A stretch of DNA of 64,000 bases, taken from positions 45,438-109,437 of the forward strand of contig NZ_JAGBKM010000008.1 in the NCBI RefSeq assembly GCF_017498085.1, read 5' to 3'. Below are positions 54,884 through 63,978 of this stretch, piece by piece. This DNA comes from Psychrobacter coccoides (lineage in GTDB: Bacteria; Pseudomonadota; Gammaproteobacteria; Pseudomonadales; Moraxellaceae). The notes under the pieces were generated by a model. That model worked only from the letters and a program-made list of their open reading frames with translations. It searched no databases and was not told the DNA's origin. Each line of letters begins with the position of its first letter. Position 1 is the stretch's first letter. Position numbers and translations under genes: made by a program.

Positions 54884-56560
54884 TTAACTGTTTTTATCAC
54901 TTTGACGCAGTAAAATCCATACTGGAATCAGTCCCACCAGTACAATAAGTAAGCTCGGTAGTGCCGCTCGTGCCCACATCCCTTCACTGGTCATCTCAAA
55001 CACCCGTACCGCAAGCGTATCCCAGCCTTGCCGCCGAGTCATAAGCGTAATGGGCATCTCTTTCATGACCTCGACGAACCCCATTAACAAAGCCGTAAGC
55101 ACGCCAGGCTTGAGCACTGGTAATACCACTTGATACCAGCGCTGTAGTGGATTCGTGGTCAGTATCTTCGCTGCAGCTTCTTGATTAACTGTCAGCCGTT
55201 GTAACTGACGATCGATTGGCTGAAAACTAACCGTCATAAAACGGGTTGAAAGCGCAAGCAGCATCACAATGACACTGCCTGACAGCAGTTGCTTGGAACT
55301 CAGACCAAAAGCAATCAGCTGGTTATCAAGCCAAGCGATAGGAATAAAAACACCGACAGCAAGCACCGTACCTGGTACTACATAACCTAAATTGGCCAAG
55401 GTAATCATCAGCTTGGTTGATGGGTCAGTATACTGACGTTTAATCCAAGCAATAATAATAGCAAAAAAGGCGATGAGCAGCGTGGTCATACTCGCTATCA
55501 TCAGACTATTGGTGACAAAATCGATGTAGCGTGCATCAAAATCTTCTTGATAGTTCATCGCTGTCCAATATAGCAGCTGCAAAAACGGCAGTAAAAATGC
55601 TATAAAAAACACCAAAGCACAAAACAGCATCATCGCCACTTTGGCAGCGGTACTGGTCTCAAAACGGCGGCTGTTGCCCTGCGTCACTGTATTACCACGC
55701 CGAGCTTGCCAATATTGCTCAAAAAACACCACTATAAACACGACGCCAATAAGCAAGGCGGCCAGTTGCGCCGCTGTGGTGAGACTAAAAAAACCAAACC
55801 ATGCTTTATAAATAGCAGTGGTAAAAGTATCTACATTAAACACTGACACTGCACCAAAATCTGCCAATGTTTCCATACAGGCAAGCAGTAAACCGCCAAT
55901 AATCCAAGGCAGCGCTTGTGGCAATGCCAAACGCAGCAGCACCTTACCACGGCTTAGCCCTAGCATTTGACCCGCTTCAATCGCACGGCGACCTTGTGAT
56001 AAAAACGCCTGCCTTGCCAGCAGATAAACATAAGGATAAAACGCTAAAGACAGTATCAGCCCTGCCCCCCAGACATTGCGTACTGAGGGTATCGCAGCAC
56101 TAACACCCAAATCACGCAACCCCGTCTGCAAAGGTCCACTAAAATCGACGATACCAACGGTGACAAAGGCCAACACATAGGCGGGCATCGCTAACGGCAA
56201 CATCAGTGCCCACGAAAAAAACCGCTGGCCTGGAAAGCGGTACATACTCGTGATCCATGCCAAAGCCGTACCGATACTACCTGCAATCACAGTCACCATG
56301 AGCAGTAAGATGGCTGTGTTTTTGGCGACTTGCGGCAGCACATAGTCGGTCATGTGCTCCCAAATATCTGCAACTGGCTGTGTCCATGAAAAGAGCACTA
56401 CTAAAATCGGGATAAGCATAAACAACGAAATCAGTCCTAGGACTGATTTCGAAAAAACACGCTTAAAGATGACATGCTCTTGACCGATAGCATGATTGTC
56501 ACTGACAGTGTCTTCTTTGACAGCATGATCTTCTTTAATAGAAGCTTTTGTCATTGTCAT
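54884..56560 (-). CDS. fbpB: Ferric-iron ABC transporter permease (fused double permease)
   Basis: A 558-aa inner-membrane permease with about twelve helices in two binding-protein-dependent transport domains. Each half has its EAA loop: EAGQMLGLSRGKVLLRLALP in the first, EAAAKILTTNPLQRWYQVVL in the second. This double-length form is the FbpB/AfuB type for iron(III). Two ATG codons are near the start (56560 and 56554). It sits between fbpA (75 bp upstream) and fbpC. Confidence 0.92.
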   Translation of the reverse strand: MTMTKASIKEDHAVKEDTVSDNHAIGQEHVIFKRVFSKSVLGLISLFMLIPILVVLFSWTQPVADIWEHMTDYVLPQVAKNTAILLLMVTVIAGSIGTALAWITSMYRFPGQRFFSWALMLPLAMPAYVLAFVTVGIVDFSGPLQTGLRDLGVSAAIPSVRNVWGAGLILSLAFYPYVYLLARQAFLSQGRRAIEAGQMLGLSRGKVLLRLALPQALPWIIGGLLLACMETLADFGAVSVFNVDTFTTAIYKAWFGFFSLTTAAQLAALLIGVVFIVVFFEQYWQARRGNTVTQGNSRRFETSTAAKVAMMLFCALVFFIAFLLPFLQLLYWTAMNYQEDFDARYIDFVTNSLMIASMTTLLIAFFAIIIAWIKRQYTDPSTKLMITLANLGYVVPGTVLAVGVFIPIAWLDNQLIAFGLSSKQLLSGSVIVMLLALSTRFMTVSFQPIDRQLQRLTVNQEAAAKILTTNPLQRWYQVVLPVLKPGVLTALLMGFVEVMKEMPITLMTRRQGWDTLAVRVFEMTSEGMWARAALPSLLIVLVGLIPVWILLRQSDKNS

Positions 56561-56635
56561 AATAAAAATACTACCGTGTCATACGCATAAAAGCCAAATT
56601 ATATACCTTTTAGCAAATCATTTATAACCTACTTT

Positions 56636-57769
56636 TTATTTATAACCGGCTTTATCCATCATCTGAATCGCTTGAGTCTGTAGCTCACCAAACTTTGCTA
56701 CATTGATGCTATCTTGGGTAAAGTCGCCCCACGATCTGAGCATATCTGATTTATCAACGCCTTCTTTTACTGGAAACTCCTTGTCAGCACTGGCATAGAT
56801 GCCTTGTGCTTCATCAGATGATAACCATTCCATTAGCTTAAGTGCGCCATCAGGATTGTTTGAATTGGCGACTACGCCTGCACCTGAGACATTGACGTGA
56901 GTGCCCGTGCCACCTTGGTTTGCCCAAAATATCTCAACTGGGAAATCAGGATTGTCGTCTAAAATACGGCCATAATAATAACTGTTGGCAATACCGACTT
57001 CGCACTGACCTGCGGCGATAGCTTTTAGCAAACTGGTATCATCACTAAACACATCTGTCGCCAAGTTATCTACCCAGCCACGTATGACCTCTTCTGTCTT
57101 TTCAGCCCCTAAGTGCTCAATCATACTGGCAACCAGTGATTGATTATAGACTTTCTTTGAGGTGCGTAAGCATAGCTTACCCTTCCACTTTGGGTCTGCA
57201 AGATCAGCATAGGTAGACAACTGGTCCGCATCTACCTTGCTTGGGTCATAGAATATCGTGCGGGCACGTAGAGATAGACCTGTCCAATGACCGTTTGGAT
57301 CACGATATTTGGCAGGGACATTACTCTCAAGTACGGTTGACGCTACTGGCTGCAACAACCCTTGTTGGGAGGCTTGCCATAAGTTACCTGCATCGACGGT
57401 CAGTAACATATCGGCAGGTGTGTTTTGACCTTCTGCCTGCAGACGTGCCATAAGCGGACCAGTCTTATCAGTCACCAGCTCAATATCTACGCCCGTGGCT
57501 TCAGTATACTTATCCAATAATGGCTTGATCAGCTGCTCATTACGTGACGAATAAATGGTCACAGCTTGGTCGCTATCAGCAGATGCAGCTGTGGTATCCG
57601 TTACCGTCTCTTGCTCAGGTGTTTGCGATTCTGTCTCTGCACTGTCGGCAGGTGTAGAGGCATTATTACAGCCCGCCAGACCTAGCATGAAGCCAAATAC
57701 AGCGACAGACAAAGTGGCTTTAACAGGGCGAGTCAAGGATAGGTTTTTGCTAATCGCAGTCACTGACAT
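56636..57769 (-). CDS. fbpA: Ferric-iron ABC transporter substrate-binding lipoprotein
   Basis: A protein of about 377 aa that captures Fe3+ in the periplasm. The signal ends with lipobox L-A-G-C followed by Asn-Asn-Ala; a long Ser/Thr/Glu-rich linker (about residues 38-65) joins the binding domain. The FbpA/FutA fold shows VTIYSSRNEQLIKPLL, the iron-ligand tyrosines in NSYYYGRIL and the STYADLADPKWKGKLCLR block. The ATG at 57769 has GGAG six bases upstream. First gene of fbpABC, with a Fur-type site in the promoter. Being lipidated rather than freely periplasmic is a small oddity. Confidence 0.92.
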   Translation of the reverse strand: MSVTAISKNLSLTRPVKATLSVAVFGFMLGLAGCNNASTPADSAETESQTPEQETVTDTTAASADSDQAVTIYSSRNEQLIKPLLDKYTEATGVDIELVTDKTGPLMARLQAEGQNTPADMLLTVDAGNLWQASQQGLLQPVASTVLESNVPAKYRDPNGHWTGLSLRARTIFYDPSKVDADQLSTYADLADPKWKGKLCLRTSKKVYNQSLVASMIEHLGAEKTEEVIRGWVDNLATDVFSDDTSLLKAIAAGQCEVGIANSYYYGRILDDNPDFPVEIFWANQGGTGTHVNVSGAGVVANSNNPDGALKLMEWLSSDEAQGIYASADKEFPVKEGVDKSDMLRSWGDFTQDSINVAKFGELQTQAIQMMDKAGYK

Positions 57770-57896
57770 GGTGTTCTCCATAATTATTGCGATAAATAGT
57801 AGATAGGTGAGATTGTATGGATAGCAAGCTGCTGAGCGATTATTAAACCCACAATAAGCTTAATAAAAGTCAGTTAATCATAAAAACTAAAACCAC

Positions 57897-57925
57897 ATAC
57901 TAATCTAAATGAGATTAGTTATCAA
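57897..57925 (-). promoter_or_regulatory. fbpA promoter with overlapping Fur box and palindrome
   Basis: On the minus strand TTGATA (57920-57925) and TAGTAT (57897-57902) are spaced by 17 bp. The plus-strand TGAGATT-A-GTTATCA (57910-57924) fits the 7-1-7 Fur box (11 of 14 arm positions by my count). A perfect inverted repeat CTAATCT-AAATG-AGATTAG (57900-57918) overlaps it. Iron-dependent repression by Fur is predicted. Confidence 0.7.
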
Positions 57926-57983
57926 TACATTTATCATACCTATGGTGAGTTTGAAATAAAACCGATATGCTGGTATCACCGTG

Positions 57984-58733
57984 CTACTGATGCAGTAGCC
58001 AGTGTCCAAGCAGCACGTTTACCGCCGCCTCTGTGCGTAAAATTCTTGAGCCCATATGTACCGCTTGGCAGCCCTGAGCAGCCAGTAGCTCAATCTCATA
58101 GTCAATCCAGCCGCCCTCACTGCCTATAAAAACCACACTTGGCAAAACAGCCTTGGCTGTTGATGCTTGAGAGATGGCATTTTGCTGACTGTACTGTGTT
58201 AATGACATCTCACTGTAAGGATGGGCGACGATAGCATCAGGTTTCATCAGGCTGAGCAGCTCATCTTCCACAAAAGGCTTAAAACGCTTTCGCAGTTGAA
58301 TTTGCGGTGCTACGGTATCAACGCCTTGTTGCAGACCTTCTAAAACAAACGCCTCAAGGCGTGCCAGCATCGGACTTTGCCAGTAGCTTTTTTGTGTACG
58401 GTAGCTGTTGATCAAAACTATATCCCGCACCCCAAGTACTGTCATATCCATAATCAGGCGGCGCAGTACTTTTGGGCGTGGTAAGGCCAGCACCACAGTG
58501 ACATCTAACTTTGGCGGTGCTGCTATGTCAAGCTGTACGCCGCTTAGCTTGATACTATCAGATGACATACTGCTGATGACTGCTGTGCCAAGGTTGCCAC
58601 CGAGCTGACCTATTTTTAGCGTATCGCCAACTTGTAGTTTTAGCACGTTATTAATGTGCGTGATTTGAGCCGCATCATTAATCTGCGCATCAGGTAGCGT
58701 CATATCGGACTTGGGCAATAAGATACAGTTCAT
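57984..58733 (-). CDS. rsmE: 16S rRNA (uracil1498-N3)-methyltransferase
   Basis: A 249-aa SPOUT methyltransferase. The N-terminal PUA-like domain (HINNVLKLQVGDTLKIG) precedes the trefoil knot with VVFIGSEGGWIDYEIELLAA and HMGSRILRTEAAVNVLLGHW, the SAM-binding signature of RsmE. It methylates helix 44 of 16S rRNA in the 30S decoding centre. Length is normal (E. coli 243). It sits between fbpA and waaA on the same strand but with wide gaps, so it is probably its own unit. Confidence 0.95.
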   Translation of the reverse strand: MNCILLPKSDMTLPDAQINDAAQITHINNVLKLQVGDTLKIGQLGGNLGTAVISSMSSDSIKLSGVQLDIAAPPKLDVTVVLALPRPKVLRRLIMDMTVLGVRDIVLINSYRTQKSYWQSPMLARLEAFVLEGLQQGVDTVAPQIQLRKRFKPFVEDELLSLMKPDAIVAHPYSEMSLTQYSQQNAISQASTAKAVLPSVVFIGSEGGWIDYEIELLAAQGCQAVHMGSRILRTEAAVNVLLGHWLLHQ

Positions 58734-58819
58734 AGATGATCCGTCATGATTTATGGGTCGTAGATGAGCGTCTGCCCCCTAGTTTTAGTAACGTTATAAA
58801 CTAGAGTGTGAGAGGTTAC

Positions 58820-60412
58820 TTAGATGACTTCTGGTTCAATAGCATGCTGTTCAATAACCTCTTGTATCATATTGAGCTGTCGTGTCAGCACTTGCTGCTG
58901 CTGCACTGTCATCTGCTCACCTATCTGCCCTGCGCGCTTGGCAATATCCGGACGACTCAACCAAAGCATTAACTGCTGATAAATCCGTTCGATATCAGCA
59001 CAAGCCTTATGTTCATCATCAGTCTCAGTACTGATTGCCTTTATTGCATGTGTATGGGCAGATTCGATGCTGGCGTGTTCGTCTACAGCAAGCGCTTGAT
59101 AATGCTCATTGTCAGGTTGATATAAAGCACCAACACTGGCAAGCTTATCTACCACGCTTTGACACGACTGTGTGTATCGTCCCATAAGAACTGGCGTACC
59201 GATACTCATGGGCTCCACAGGATTGTGGCCACCAATATTGACCACAGAGCCACCCACCAATGCCACATCCGCTATAGCGTACCAGTGCATTAACTCACCC
59301 ATACTATCTGCCAGATATACTTGCGTATCGGCGGTAATGGCCTCGTTTTTACTGCGTCTGGCCATCTGTAATCCTGACGCTGTAATCAACGTAGCAACAT
59401 CATCAAAGCGCTCAGGATGTCTGGGTACGATAATCAGCAAAGTATTCTCAAGCTCAGCTCTCTCAAGCAGTCTTTTTTGTAGCATCAAGACGGCGCTTTC
59501 TTCGCCATCATGAGTGCTGGCCGCCACCCAAACTTGGCGCTCTGCCGCCACAACGTCACTTTTACTGCTCATAGCCATGTCTGCTGTCGCTTTGGCATGC
59601 AGCTCCTTGTCTGCAGCTGCTGTTTGAGGTTTGGCAGCCAGCTTGGTAGCTTTGGGGGTATTAATTACCCATTTTAGTGAGCCTGCGACACGTATCTGAG
59701 TACATTGCGCCCCCAGTTCACGAAAGCGTTTAGCAGATTCGCCGTCTTGAGCGATGATGAGCGTTAGGTTTTGCATCATGCTGGCACTGACGGCACTAAT
59801 TTTTTGATAACGATCAAAAGAGGTCGCAGATAAACGCCCGTTGACCAAAATACTGGGAATGTTTTTTTGCGCCAAGGCTGACAAGATGTTTGCCCACAGT
59901 TCGGTTTCGACAAACAAAGCCGCTATTGGCTGCACATGCGCTAAGAAAGTCTCGATGACCGCAGGAGCATCTACTGGTACATAGCTATGGCTCATACGGC
60001 CTTGTGCAATCTCTTCGGCGAAGCGGCTTGCACCCCGAGCGTGCCCTGTCTGCGTGGTATTGGTCAACCAAACCTTATAACCTTGGGCCAATAGCGCATC
60101 CAGTAGCGGCGCAACTGTATTGGTCTCGCCAAGCGATACGGCATGACACCAAATAATACGATGAGTCGATGACGCCGTGGCAGACATAGGTAGTGGTGGA
60201 TATTGCTTACCAAAACGCTGAGCCACTTCTTGCTGGTAGTTGGGTCGCTTATGCGAACGGTGCCAGACTTGCGCCTGATACAGGGGCTTTAACAGTCTTA
60301 TTACCAATCGATAATAGCTTGGTGGTTTCACCACTGCTCGTTTTTTGCGTGAAGCTTGCTTCGAGGGCGATTTCGGTTCTGTATTAGGCGGCGGGATATT
60401 AGAAGTTGGCAT
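58820..60412 (-). CDS. waaA: Kdo transferase (3-deoxy-D-manno-octulosonic acid transferase)
   Basis: A glycosyltransferase of about 530 aa that adds Kdo to lipid IVA in LPS synthesis at the inner membrane. Family blocks: CHAVSLGETNTVAPLL with the catalytic-base Glu, VETELWANILSALAQKNIPS, NGRLSATSFDRYQK, LVGGSVVNIGGHNPVEP and GTPVLMGRYTQSC. It is about 100 residues longer than E. coli WaaA (425), because of a basic Pro/Ser/Lys-rich N-terminal extension, an Ala/Lys-rich insert between about 270 and 300 and an insert near the C-terminus. I start it at the ATG at 60412; the frame continues to 60598 inside the neighbouring gene, which is unlikely to be coding. Confidence 0.93.
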   Translation of the reverse strand: MPTSNIPPPNTEPKSPSKQASRKKRAVVKPPSYYRLVIRLLKPLYQAQVWHRSHKRPNYQQEVAQRFGKQYPPLPMSATASSTHRIIWCHAVSLGETNTVAPLLDALLAQGYKVWLTNTTQTGHARGASRFAEEIAQGRMSHSYVPVDAPAVIETFLAHVQPIAALFVETELWANILSALAQKNIPSILVNGRLSATSFDRYQKISAVSASMMQNLTLIIAQDGESAKRFRELGAQCTQIRVAGSLKWVINTPKATKLAAKPQTAAADKELHAKATADMAMSSKSDVVAAERQVWVAASTHDGEESAVLMLQKRLLERAELENTLLIIVPRHPERFDDVATLITASGLQMARRSKNEAITADTQVYLADSMGELMHWYAIADVALVGGSVVNIGGHNPVEPMSIGTPVLMGRYTQSCQSVVDKLASVGALYQPDNEHYQALAVDEHASIESAHTHAIKAISTETDDEHKACADIERIYQQLMLWLSRPDIAKRAGQIGEQMTVQQQQVLTRQLNMIQEVIEQHAIEPEVI

Positions 60413-60477
60413 GAGGAAAACCAGAGTAGTAGTAAAAGGGATAAAGTCTATTAAAGATTGTGATAAACAAATAGCGC

Positions 60478-61866
60478 TTATACAAAAATAAAGAGCAAAA
60501 CAGTAAGCACCAGTATCACTGCTATCAGCAGCTGATAACGTTTGATACTGTGCTGCTCTTGTTGCTGAGTGGTTATTAACGCTTGTGCTTTTTGCCACTG
60601 CGCTTCTAGTTCAGCCGCTTCTGCATGGCCGTTTTTGGCCGCCTGCGCAAGCCAATAGTTGCCACTGTCGAGATCTTGCGCTACCCCAACACCTTGATAG
60701 TACATTTTGCTCAATAAACGCTGAGCCCGACTGTCTTGTTTATCGGCTGCTTGCTTGACCAGAGCCACGCCTGCTTCCTTGCTTGACTCAAGGTCTGTAT
60801 CCAACCCTTCATCTAGCAATTGGTACATCGCCATCCTTAGCATGGCACTGGTATGACCAAGTTTGGCAGCATTCTGTAGTTTGAGTAGTGCCTGCCGACG
60901 TGCTTTTTTATGCTGGTCAGAAAACCGTACTTGATACCGCGGTTTTTGTTGCTGTGCTATATAACGCTCAAACTGATCTAGAATTTTTCGTGCTTGTTGA
61001 TACTCAGTGACACCTGCGCTTTGTGCAACCTCGATATCATCAAGTTCTAACAACAACTGACTAAACATCTCAAGTGTGGGAGCGGTGGTTTTAGGGGAGA
61101 TTACCGCTTCAGGTGGCGTACTTGGCGTTGGTGAGACCTGGGTGTTGGCAACCTGATCTTTTTTGACTGACGTTGGTGTGTCTAAAGATTCTTTAGTCAG
61201 CCCAGAGGTGGTCTTTGTCATGAGCACAGATTGGCTTTGATACTGATTGTCGCTTTGGCTTAGATTTTGAGTGTCGTTAGCAGCTGCCATGCTCGCCTTA
61301 GGTAGACGAGCACAAACCGCTTGATACAGGCTACTTGTCACCGGCCCTCCCCCTTGTGTGGCCTGAAACCTACGATCGATATGCCCAAACAGCCGTTGGC
61401 CTATCGGCTCTAGTGCAAAAAAAACACCTGTATCGTCCCTAATGTCATCTCGATACTTGACCGCCATCTGCTGATAAAAGTCATCTACTTTTAGAACAAG
61501 ATTGGGATAGCGGTTTTGCAATTCGGACTGACCATACCACTGTGCCAAAACATGCCATTGCCTCGCCAGCACTCGCCCCGCATAAAAAGCCAAAAACCAT
61601 AACAGATGACGATAGCGGTCGTCATCCAATAGCTTGGTTTCATCTAAACGGTCAGACTTGGTCAGCTCACGGCGAACATGCGAGATCAGTGTATCTACTC
61701 GCTGCAAGCTGGCTAAGGTTTCGTCCAATTGGCATTCATGCAGCTGCGCTTCATAAGCAACGCCGCCAGCGACAGGCTGCGCTGCTTTGAAGTCTTGCCA
61801 GTACCCCTCAGCGACATAGTCTAGAGATGTTTTGGGTATTGTTTTATGATGATTGGGAGCAGACAT
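60478..61866 (-). CDS. Tail-anchored Sel1-repeat protein
   Basis: A 462-aa protein. The N-terminal domain (about 1-165) is helical and unassigned. A Ser/Thr/Gln-rich linker follows (about 190-265), then Sel1/TPR-like repeats (about 330-425, including MYYQGVGVAQDLDSGNYWLA and QAAKNGHAEAAELEAQWQKA), and the chain ends in a hydrophobic tail (YQLLIAVILVLTVLLFIFV, 444-462) that should insert in the inner membrane. Sel1 repeats mediate protein-protein contacts. It ends 66 bp upstream of the waaA ATG and starts 38 bp after cls, so the three may be transcribed together. No function is assigned. Confidence 0.8.
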   Translation of the reverse strand: MSAPNHHKTIPKTSLDYVAEGYWQDFKAAQPVAGGVAYEAQLHECQLDETLASLQRVDTLISHVRRELTKSDRLDETKLLDDDRYRHLLWFLAFYAGRVLARQWHVLAQWYGQSELQNRYPNLVLKVDDFYQQMAVKYRDDIRDDTGVFFALEPIGQRLFGHIDRRFQATQGGGPVTSSLYQAVCARLPKASMAAANDTQNLSQSDNQYQSQSVLMTKTTSGLTKESLDTPTSVKKDQVANTQVSPTPSTPPEAVISPKTTAPTLEMFSQLLLELDDIEVAQSAGVTEYQQARKILDQFERYIAQQQKPRYQVRFSDQHKKARRQALLKLQNAAKLGHTSAMLRMAMYQLLDEGLDTDLESSKEAGVALVKQAADKQDSRAQRLLSKMYYQGVGVAQDLDSGNYWLAQAAKNGHAEAAELEAQWQKAQALITTQQQEQHSIKRYQLLIAVILVLTVLLFIFV

Positions 61867-61903
61867 CAGGGACTAAATCCTTGGTATAAGTTTATAAACA
61901 GCG

Positions 61904-63538
61904 TTAAAGCAAAGGACTAAATAAACGAACCACATTATCAAACAAACGCTGCGAATCAGGGCGTTGTTGCCACTCTTCTAAGCTTAAAAAGCGACAGTGC
62001 TGCAAATAGACATCTTGGCATTCAGCCACTTGAGCGACCATTTCAGGCGTATATATTGCCAAGCTCACTTCCATATTCAGATAAAAGCTGCGCATATCAA
62101 TATTTACTGTACCAAACAGACAGTAATCATCGTCAATCACCACTGTTTTGGCATGTAACAATCCTCCTTTAAACAGTGCAATTTTTACTCCAACTTCTAG
62201 TAGCTCTTGATAATAAGCTTGTGAAGCATGCTGTACCAAAAACGAATCCACCTTTTCTGGGACAATCAGTGTCACATCTACGCCACGTTTCGCTGCAGTT
62301 ATCAACGCACCTGATATCGGCTCATCAGGGACAAAGTATGGTGTGGTAATTTGAATCCGCTTATTAGCACGATGAATCACTGTGACCAACGTATTATAGA
62401 TCACATGAGCGGTCAACTGAGGCGCTGAGGGAATCAGCTGCGCAATCACACCATCAACCACTGGCATTGGTGGGATCGAGATCGAAGTTGACCCTATCTC
62501 TGGTGCTGGCTCCCGTGTTTTTTCACTCAAGACCTCTACCCGACTGTTGATATCATTGATGGTCGGATTGAGCACGTACAGCTTTCGTGTGTAGCTGTTG
62601 ACCCGCTGATGTAGCGCATGCAAGTTATCGTTGTTTTCTGCACCAATATCAGTCACGACGACTTTGGCCATCGCTGTTGCGATACTCACTGGCTGCTGGC
62701 TGACACTGCGTATCATCAAATCAATCCATTGACCGACATTCTTATCTTGTTTAAAAAATCTAGGATCTACCAGATTAAAACTACCCGTATAACCTATATA
62801 CTCATCAATCACTACGATTTTGCGATGATTGCGCAAATCTGAGCGCTTAAAGAGTGTTTTAAACAGCCCCACTGGTAAGGATTGATGCACAAACACGCCA
62901 GCTCGCTCTAAAGCTTGATGCTCAGTCCCATTAAAAAAACTAAAGCTACCGACACTGTCAACCAAAAGATGACACTCAACCCCACGCTGAGCTGCCGCTT
63001 TTAGCGCTGCCAGCACCTCTAACACCTGTCCTTTGGGGTAAATAATATAAAACTCTATAAAAATAGTGCGCTTTGCGTGCTCAATATCATAAATAATATG
63101 ACTAAAAATCGCTTGCGGCGATGTCAACAGCTGCATTTGATGGCCAGGAAAGACCCCAAACCCAGTTCGCCGTGTCCCGATACGACTGACGCCGCGGTAG
63201 CTGTCTGACAATAAGTCCTGCCCTTGATTAAATATCAGACGCTCACGGGTCGCCATATCATTCATAAGCAAGCTTGCCTGATCCATGCGCTCACGGTAAC
63301 GACGGCCAATCATCGGCTCACCTACGAGAATATAAGCGATAAAACCAACCAAAGGTAAGATATATAAGACCGCTATCCACGCAATCGTCACCCCGATATT
63401 ACGCTGTACCGATACCACACGTAAAGTCATGACCACCATCAATATAATGTGCAGTACCAATCCTATCCCTGCAAGGTCGCCCCACGACCATGCAGCCAAG
63501 TAATGACCAGTAGCCAAATCGTTTATAACAGCCTCCAT
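61904..63538 (-). CDS. cls: Cardiolipin synthase
   Basis: A 544-aa phospholipase D-family enzyme joining two phosphatidylglycerols to cardiolipin. Two N-terminal membrane helices (about 20-40 and 50-72) are followed by two HKD motifs: NHRKIVVIDEYIGYTGSFNL with His238, Lys240 and Asp245, and HAKTVVIDDDYCLFGTVNID with His462, Lys464 and Asp469. It is longer than E. coli ClsA (486), mainly because of an insert at about 297-362 between the domains. Start ATG 63538 lacks a visible ribosome site; alternatives downstream would cut the first helix. Confidence 0.95.
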   Translation of the reverse strand: MEAVINDLATGHYLAAWSWGDLAGIGLVLHIILMVVMTLRVVSVQRNIGVTIAWIAVLYILPLVGFIAYILVGEPMIGRRYRERMDQASLLMNDMATRERLIFNQGQDLLSDSYRGVSRIGTRRTGFGVFPGHQMQLLTSPQAIFSHIIYDIEHAKRTIFIEFYIIYPKGQVLEVLAALKAAAQRGVECHLLVDSVGSFSFFNGTEHQALERAGVFVHQSLPVGLFKTLFKRSDLRNHRKIVVIDEYIGYTGSFNLVDPRFFKQDKNVGQWIDLMIRSVSQQPVSIATAMAKVVVTDIGAENNDNLHALHQRVNSYTRKLYVLNPTINDINSRVEVLSEKTREPAPEIGSTSISIPPMPVVDGVIAQLIPSAPQLTAHVIYNTLVTVIHRANKRIQITTPYFVPDEPISGALITAAKRGVDVTLIVPEKVDSFLVQHASQAYYQELLEVGVKIALFKGGLLHAKTVVIDDDYCLFGTVNIDMRSFYLNMEVSLAIYTPEMVAQVAECQDVYLQHCRFLSLEEWQQRPDSQRLFDNVVRLFSPLL

Positions 63539-63715
63539 GAACTAAAAAAATAAAGCAAAAAACATAAGTAGTATAGTAGCTTTTGCCATTCAAACAATAG
63601 GTAACAATCATAAGTATCTTTGTAGCAGCATTTCAGACCAATCGACTTATGTTATTGTAAATCATGGTTTTTAAGCCCTATTTTTAATTATTTGCTAAAA
63701 TAATTAAAATAACGT

Positions 63716-63743
63716 TTGACAGGTATGTGTAAATGTATATAAT
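63716..63743 (+). promoter_or_regulatory. Strong sigma-70 promoter of a tRNA operon
   Basis: Consensus TTGACA and TATAAT separated by 16 bp. A perfect palindrome AATTATTT-GCTA-AAATAATT (63686-63705) lies 10 bp upstream and resembles an UP-element. Transcription would start near 63750, about 230 nt before the tRNA. Confidence 0.9.
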
Positions 63744-63819
63744 ACACACCCACAGAGCGAGGCTTTAGTTAGCTATCTTCTGTTAAAAGCCTTTCAAAGG
63801 GTGACAGCTTTGAATATCG

Positions 63820-63966
63820 AAGCTTTTAGAATTTTCCCTTTAAGGAAAATTCTCTTGCGAAGCTAAAATTGCAGTGATACTTATAATATTGCGTTTAGGT
63901 ACAAAGCTTTTGAAAATCCTATTTAAAGGATTTTCCTTGCAGAGCTAAAAAAGCATTGCTTTTTTT
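63820..63966 (+). repeat. Duplicated hairpin unit in the tRNA leader
   Basis: Two related units (63820-63868 and 63903-63950) share AAGCTTTT on the left and CTTGC(G/A)GAGCTAAAA-like sequence on the right, around different but perfect hairpins: AGAATTTTCC/GGAAAATTCT (10 bp) and GAAAATCCT/AGGATTTTC (9 bp). A third hairpin AAAAAAGC-ATT-GCTTTTTT (63947-63965) with a T tract ends 12 nt before the tRNA. Confidence 0.65.
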
Positions 63967-63978
63967 ATACGCTCTTCA

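Larger units (their letters stand above)
63539..63978. other. 440-bp region before the terminal tRNA
   Basis: Contains a strong promoter (63716-63743) and a structured leader with repeated hairpins (63820-63966), each listed separately. No protein gene is recognised. Confidence 0.7.

Noticed and set aside
60413..60598. 62-residue upstream extension of waaA
   Set aside because: It runs inside the 3' end of the Sel1 gene in another frame, and WaaA homology begins well after the ATG at 60412.
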